From CAZOZZ01 sp965247425 (lineage in GTDB: Bacteria; Acidobacteriota; Terriglobia; 20CM-2-55-15), in contig OZ252023.1 in NCBI GenBank assembly GCA_965247425.1, positions 992,001 through 1,056,000 of the forward strand: a stretch of DNA of 64,000 nt, given 5' to 3'. Under the pieces are notes generated by a model. It did not search any database and was not told where the DNA came from. It saw only the letters and a list, made by a program, of their open reading frames with translations. Shown here in pieces: positions 60,667 through 64,000 of the stretch. The translations under genes and the position numbers were made by a program. Numbering within the stretch: position 1 is the stretch's first letter; each line of letters starts with the position of its first letter.

Positions 60667-61641
60667 CTACGACCCGTAAACCCCTTTCAATGTTGAAGTT
60701 GGGTCTGGCTCTGGGCTCGAGCGGGCAAACTCGATATCGGTTTCGAGCAAGTCCCCGATGCGGGACTCCATTTCTCTCCCGTCGGCATCGGAAAGCAGGC
60801 CGTTTTCGCGGAGCAGGCGTTCGAATCGCATGAGTGGATCGCGCTTCTTCCACTCTTCGATTTCGCCGGTGGGTTGATACCAGGTGTTGTCAGCGTCGGA
60901 GTGGCCCTGCATGCGCATGGTCCTGGCCTCAATGATCATCGGGCCTTCACCCCGTCTGGCAGCGTCCAGGGCATGGCGGGTGGTGCGGTACACCTCGAGC
61001 ACATCGTTGCCGTCGATGGTCACGCCGGGGATTCCATAACACCGGGCCTTCACCGCCAGATCCCGAACCGCGGACTGTCGCGACACCGGGGTCGAGTATG
61101 CATAGCCGTTGTTTTCGATGATCAGGACGAACGGAAGATTCAATACCGAGGCCATGTTCATTCCTTCGTGAAAATCTCCCGTGCTCACGGCTCCGTCACC
61201 CAGGTAAGTGAGTGCCACGGCATTGCGGCCAAGCGAACGATTGGCAAGCGCCACTCCGGCCATGACCGGGATCATGTCGCCGAGTACGCTGAGAGAGGCG
61301 ATGATGCCCCGGTCGAGGTCTCCGAAGTAGTGGATACGTTCCTTCCCTCCGGTCGGGCTTGTTGCCTTTCCCATGTACTGGGTGAAGATATCCCGTGGAG
61401 GGATGCCCCGGACCAGCAGGGTGCCCAGGTCTCGCGTAATGGCGCTCACTGAATCCTGGGCTTCGAGGGCGTAGGCGCTGCCGACCGATATGGCTTCCTG
61501 TCCGCGACCGCTGAAAACAGTCGCCGTGATCGTGCCTTGCCGATAGAGGGCCGAAAGCCGGTCCTCGAGGGCGCGCGTCAGCATCAGAAAGTATTGGATC
61601 CTCAGCAGGTCGGGTTCAGTCAGGGGTTCAGGGATCTGCAT
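60667..61641 (-). CDS. 2-oxo acid dehydrogenase E1 component, alpha subunit
   Basis: A 324-residue thiamine diphosphate enzyme subunit. The TPP motif is LGDGAVSTGDFHEGMNMASV with IIENNGYAYSTPV. The phosphorylation-loop region RMQGHSDADNTWYQ is also present. It decarboxylates pyruvate or branched-chain 2-oxo acids together with a beta subunit, which is not in the window. It is linked biochemically to LpdA and LipA above. GSVFGRGQ-type variation (FSGRGQEAISVG) lies at the dimer interface. It is monocistronic here. Confidence 0.9.
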   Translation of the reverse strand: MQIPEPLTEPDLLRIQYFLMLTRALEDRLSALYRQGTITATVFSGRGQEAISVGSAYALEAQDSVSAITRDLGTLLVRGIPPRDIFTQYMGKATSPTGGKERIHYFGDLDRGIIASLSVLGDMIPVMAGVALANRSLGRNAVALTYLGDGAVSTGDFHEGMNMASVLNLPFVLIIENNGYAYSTPVSRQSAVRDLAVKARCYGIPGVTIDGNDVLEVYRTTRHALDAARRGEGPMIIEARTMRMQGHSDADNTWYQPTGEIEEWKKRDPLMRFERLLRENGLLSDADGREMESRIGDLLETDIEFARSSPEPDPTSTLKGVYGS

Positions 61642-61715
61642 TTTTTCCTTTCGAATGAATCATCGAAGCCACGTATGGACCCATTATGTCCTCGGTCCGT
61701 CCGAAGATATTGTAA

Positions 61716-62030
61716 ATGGCTGAGACCGCCACGCAAATGCGTTCCCTTTTTGACGTCGTCGAACCCGAACCGCAACAGCTTCGGACCAAGGCGATTTCAA
61801 GCGCCCAGATCGCGCGAACCTTCGTCCGATGGTGTTTCAGTCTAGGTGCCGACTTCAGAAACAGCCCTGATGTAACGAACCTGCGTGCCTGGACAGGCGG
61901 CAACGGGCTTCCATACAAGTCCAGTCAGGAAAGACAGATCCTCAAGAATGCCAGGGAACTCTATTCGCAACGAATCGCGAGTTCTTTGAAGAAGAGTACC
62001 GAACCGACCGTCCCCACTGATCCGTTTTGA
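61716..62030 (+). CDS. Hypothetical small protein (uncertain)
   Basis: A 104-codon frame divergent from the E1 alpha gene. It encodes ISSAQIARTFVRWCFSLGAD and ERQILKNARELYSQRIASSL, which look helical and protein-like, but there is no clear ribosome site and no family I recognise. It ends about 30 bp before the dispersed repeat at 62061. It could be a genuine orphan or the remnant of a longer gene. Confidence 0.3.
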   Translation: MAETATQMRSLFDVVEPEPQQLRTKAISSAQIARTFVRWCFSLGADFRNSPDVTNLRAWTGGNGLPYKSSQERQILKNARELYSQRIASSLKKSTEPTVPTDPF

Positions 62031-62060
62031 CTCGATGAACCGTTCGAACCCTTCGAGTCT

Positions 62061-62162
62061 TTCGACGCAAAGTCGCAAAGGCCAGAGATCTGATTTTCTT
62101 GTTCCCGGCCAATGGTCTCCGACAATCTCCCTCCGATCTCTGCGTCTCTGCGCCTCCGCGTC
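62061..62162. repeat. Dispersed CGCAGAGACGCAGAG repeat, copy 2 (inverted)
   Basis: Reads GATCTGATTTTCTTGTTCCC, then TGGTCTCCGACAATCTCCCT and GATCTCTGCGTCTCTGCG, the reverse complement of the copy at 25931-26020 with few changes. Non-coding. Confidence 0.75.
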
Positions 62163-62319
62163 GCGCAGCCATTTCGGAAGAGCAGCTCGGTCGAAGTTGA
62201 ATGAGGCCCGGCCAGCGGGCATTTGAGTCGAATTCAAACCCATTGTTAAGGAAGTTCTATTTTCGCATTGTTGAAATCGATATGGTGTCGGCGGTATCTT
62301 GTGGTATATATACCGTCAG

Positions 62320-62706
62320 ATGAAGAAGAAAAAGATATGGCTTGAGTTGAATCAGGTAAAGGGAGCGGTTGCGTCGCGACTGCGACGGCGGAAGTACAGC
62401 CTGATCGAGCGCCATGAGATACCCGACGGTTTGCTGCCTGGCTCGGTGTCGATTAGTTACACCCGGTGCGGTAAGCCGACGTGCCGGTGTGTGTCGGGTG
62501 AAGGGCACCCATCCTGGTCCTGGACATTCATGATGGACGGGAAGAAGCATGTCGAACACGTTCCAGCTGCCATGGTTGAGGAGATTCAAAAGCGTGTCGG
62601 AGCGGGACGGGAGTTTCAGGATGCGATCCGGGAGGTGCTGACAGCGAACGCGAAGTTGTTGGTGCTGGAGCGCCAGCAACAACGTGAGAAGCGGAAGCGC
62701 CGGTGA
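62320..62706 (+). CDS. IS-associated small protein (DUF6788-like)
   Basis: A 128-residue basic protein. The centre has SISYTRCGKPTCRCVSGEGH, a compact CxxxxCxC site that could bind zinc, followed by WSWTFMMDGKKHVEHVP, and a coiled, highly basic C-terminus (LERQQQREKRKRR). Similar small proteins stand in front of certain DDE transposases. It is translationally coupled to the transposase (GTGA overlap), which suggests an accessory or regulatory role in transposition. Confidence 0.7.
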   Translation: MKKKKIWLELNQVKGAVASRLRRRKYSLIERHEIPDGLLPGSVSISYTRCGKPTCRCVSGEGHPSWSWTFMMDGKKHVEHVPAAMVEEIQKRVGAGREFQDAIREVLTANAKLLVLERQQQREKRKRR

Positions 62707-63896
62707 AAGGTCCGTCGGCACGAGGGATACGACGGTACGCGCGAAAGTGTTTGCGGCTGAAGGGGTATTTGAATCACCCCGGAGATGGGCGGGTGCGACC
62801 GCAGATCGGAAGTGGGCATCTGATCTGGTCTCTGGTGATCGGGTATCTGCTGCGGGAATCGAGCTTCCTGGCCATCGAGTCGCTCGCACGATCCTCGGCG
62901 TGTCGGGCCTTGGGAATCGGACGCCGCTTTAGCGACGACACGCTGGGCTATTTTACCGAGAAGCTGAATCCGGAATTCACGCGCGGCGCGTTGACCACAG
63001 CCATCAAGCAGGCCAAGCGCAATAAAGCGTTCGACGATTGCCGATTCATCGGCCTGGCGCTGGACGGGACAACCGTGGGGCGTGTCGGTGAGGCCGGGTG
63101 TCAGTGGTGTCGACCCCATCGCAACGCCGAGGGGGAGGTGACCACCTACTTACACCACGTCGTGATGGCCACCATCGTGGGCACCGGGTTCACTTTACCG
63201 GTCGATGTGGAACCCTACGGTAGTGGGGATAGCGAATGGTCGGGGGGGCAACGACTGCTTCGTCGGGTGGTGGGGCAGTTGGGGCCGCGTTTTGCCGATT
63301 ATGTTGTTGTCGATGGGGGCTATGCGTCGGCTCCGTTCCTGCACTTGGCCGACGAGTTGGGATTGAAGACCATCGTCCGTCTCAAAGCCAATCTTCCGAG
63401 CTTGTTCAACGCCGCCAAAAGCCGGTTTGCTTGTCAGCCGCCGTCCCGGGTTTTCAAGGATGGAGCCGATCGGGTGGAAATCTGGGATGCAGACGACTTC
63501 GATCCCTGGGGCCGATTGAACTGGCCGACCGTGCGCGTGATCCGCTACCGGCAAGAGAAACCCGATGGATCGGTGGTCGAAGCCTACTGGCTGACCAATT
63601 TCTCGATGAACCAAGTGGGAGCGCCCACTTTATTTCGCATGGCCAAGAGTCGTTGGGAAGTCGAAAACCAAGGTTTCAACGATGCCAAGAACCGTTATGG
63701 GATGGCCCATATCCCCCATCACCACGCCAACAGCTTGCTTCTCCACTGGCTCCTCATAAGCCTGGCTCTCACGATCGAACGTCTGTATCGATTGCGTCAT
63801 TTGCATCGCGGGCGCCATCGCCCGCATACCTCCATCGAGCTTCTTCGTTTGCTTCGCCTCGCTCTGTCTGCCCCAACCCCAGCCGACTCCAGCTGA
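62703..63896 (+). CDS. DDE transposase (IS4-superfamily-like)
   Basis: A 397-residue transposase. The acidic triad is readable: Asp in IGLALDGTTVGRV, Asp in YVVVDGGYASAPF, and Glu in SRWEVENQGFNDAKNRYGM, the last with the RWxxE..F...K pattern of the IS4 superfamily. The GTG start overlaps the upstream small gene. It appears complete, so the element may be active. Confidence 0.82.
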   Translation: MKGPSARGIRRYARKCLRLKGYLNHPGDGRVRPQIGSGHLIWSLVIGYLLRESSFLAIESLARSSACRALGIGRRFSDDTLGYFTEKLNPEFTRGALTTAIKQAKRNKAFDDCRFIGLALDGTTVGRVGEAGCQWCRPHRNAEGEVTTYLHHVVMATIVGTGFTLPVDVEPYGSGDSEWSGGQRLLRRVVGQLGPRFADYVVVDGGYASAPFLHLADELGLKTIVRLKANLPSLFNAAKSRFACQPPSRVFKDGADRVEIWDADDFDPWGRLNWPTVRVIRYRQEKPDGSVVEAYWLTNFSMNQVGAPTLFRMAKSRWEVENQGFNDAKNRYGMAHIPHHHANSLLLHWLLISLALTIERLYRLRHLHRGRHRPHTSIELLRLLRLALSAPTPADSS

Positions 63897-64000
63897 ACTG
63901 ACTCGTTTCCCTGGTCTCCACGCGCCTGCCTGACCCCAATCACCGGGCTGGACCCGCTACGGATACCTGTCTCTCGAAAATACCCCTCACTTCAAATTCC

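Larger units (their letters stand above)
62248..63985 (+). mobile_element. Two-gene insertion sequence (approximate ends)
   Basis: It contains a small Cys-containing protein and a DDE transposase in overlapping frames. Possible ends share TATTTTCG in inverted orientation: GTTCTATTTTCGCA near 62255 and CGAAAATACCCC near 63977. These are weak, so the limits are a guess and the right end may lie outside the window. Confidence 0.5.

Noticed and set aside
61842..62243. 133-codon minus-strand gene covering the dispersed repeat.
   Set aside because: Most of it is the repeat itself translated, and there is no ribosome site.

Overview
This window is about 64 kb of GC-rich (roughly 58%) chromosomal DNA from a Gram-negative, rod-shaped bacterium. 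The combination of an mreB-mreC-mreD-mrdA-rodA cluster followed by an RNase E/G gene, paired LVIVD-repeat secreted proteins, a tricorn-type S41 protease and a monofunctional AICAR formyltransferase fits Acidobacteriota best. That placement is inference from gene content, since no rRNA gene is present.

Layout. 1-7.8 kb: pyruvoyl-dependent arginine decarboxylase, a broken isocitrate dehydrogenase, malate dehydrogenase, then three secreted beta-propeller-type proteins in one operon. 7.8-14.3 kb: an AICAR formyltransferase gene (purH) split by a 5.25-kb integrase/IS91-type element that is itself split by an IS21-family element. The two nested insertions can be undone to the base, restoring 387- and 393-codon frames. 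14.3-25.9 kb: a membrane-anchored peptidyl-prolyl isomerase, the rod-shape operon and RNase E/G. 25.9-33 kb: a nonsense-mutated CsoR-type repressor, lipoamide dehydrogenase, an IS1380 transposase and a second IS21 copy. 33-38.2 kb: lipA-nfu, then the opposite-strand tRNA-Ser / SRP RNA / dnaX / ybaB / recR group and a VapBC-type toxin-antitoxin pair. 38.2-48.4 kb: a VOC protein, a metalloprotease-ankyrin protein, a broken MocR/PdxR regulator, a BNR-repeat protein with a frameshifted MoaD-like partner, a tricorn-like protease and a lytic transglycosylase behind a small ORF. 48.6-58.4 kb: the chaperone region, with dnaK-dnaJ-hspR-sigma, a DnaC-like ATPase, an M28 peptidase, a zinc-ribbon protein, and groES-groEL behind a CIRCE operator. 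58.4-64 kb: a D-cysteine desulfhydrase-like enzyme, a J-domain protein, a 2-oxo acid dehydrogenase E1 alpha subunit and a two-gene insertion sequence.

How the genes work together. lpd, lipA, nfu and the E1 alpha gene all serve lipoate-dependent 2-oxo acid dehydrogenases. MreBCD, PBP2 and RodA form the elongasome. The two chaperone operons appear to be under different repressors, HspR for dnaK and HrcA/CIRCE for groESL.

The most striking non-genic feature is a set of short non-autonomous elements with near-perfect terminal inverted repeats, four sequence types in six copies. Their ends read TAG...CTA, mostly within CTAG, and several sit within a few bases of a stop codon. Together with five broken host genes (icd, purH, csoR-like, pdxR-like, moaD-like) and several insertion sequences, they suggest a genome in which transposition and gene decay are or were recently active. 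Consensus errors in the sequence could mimic some of the small lesions.
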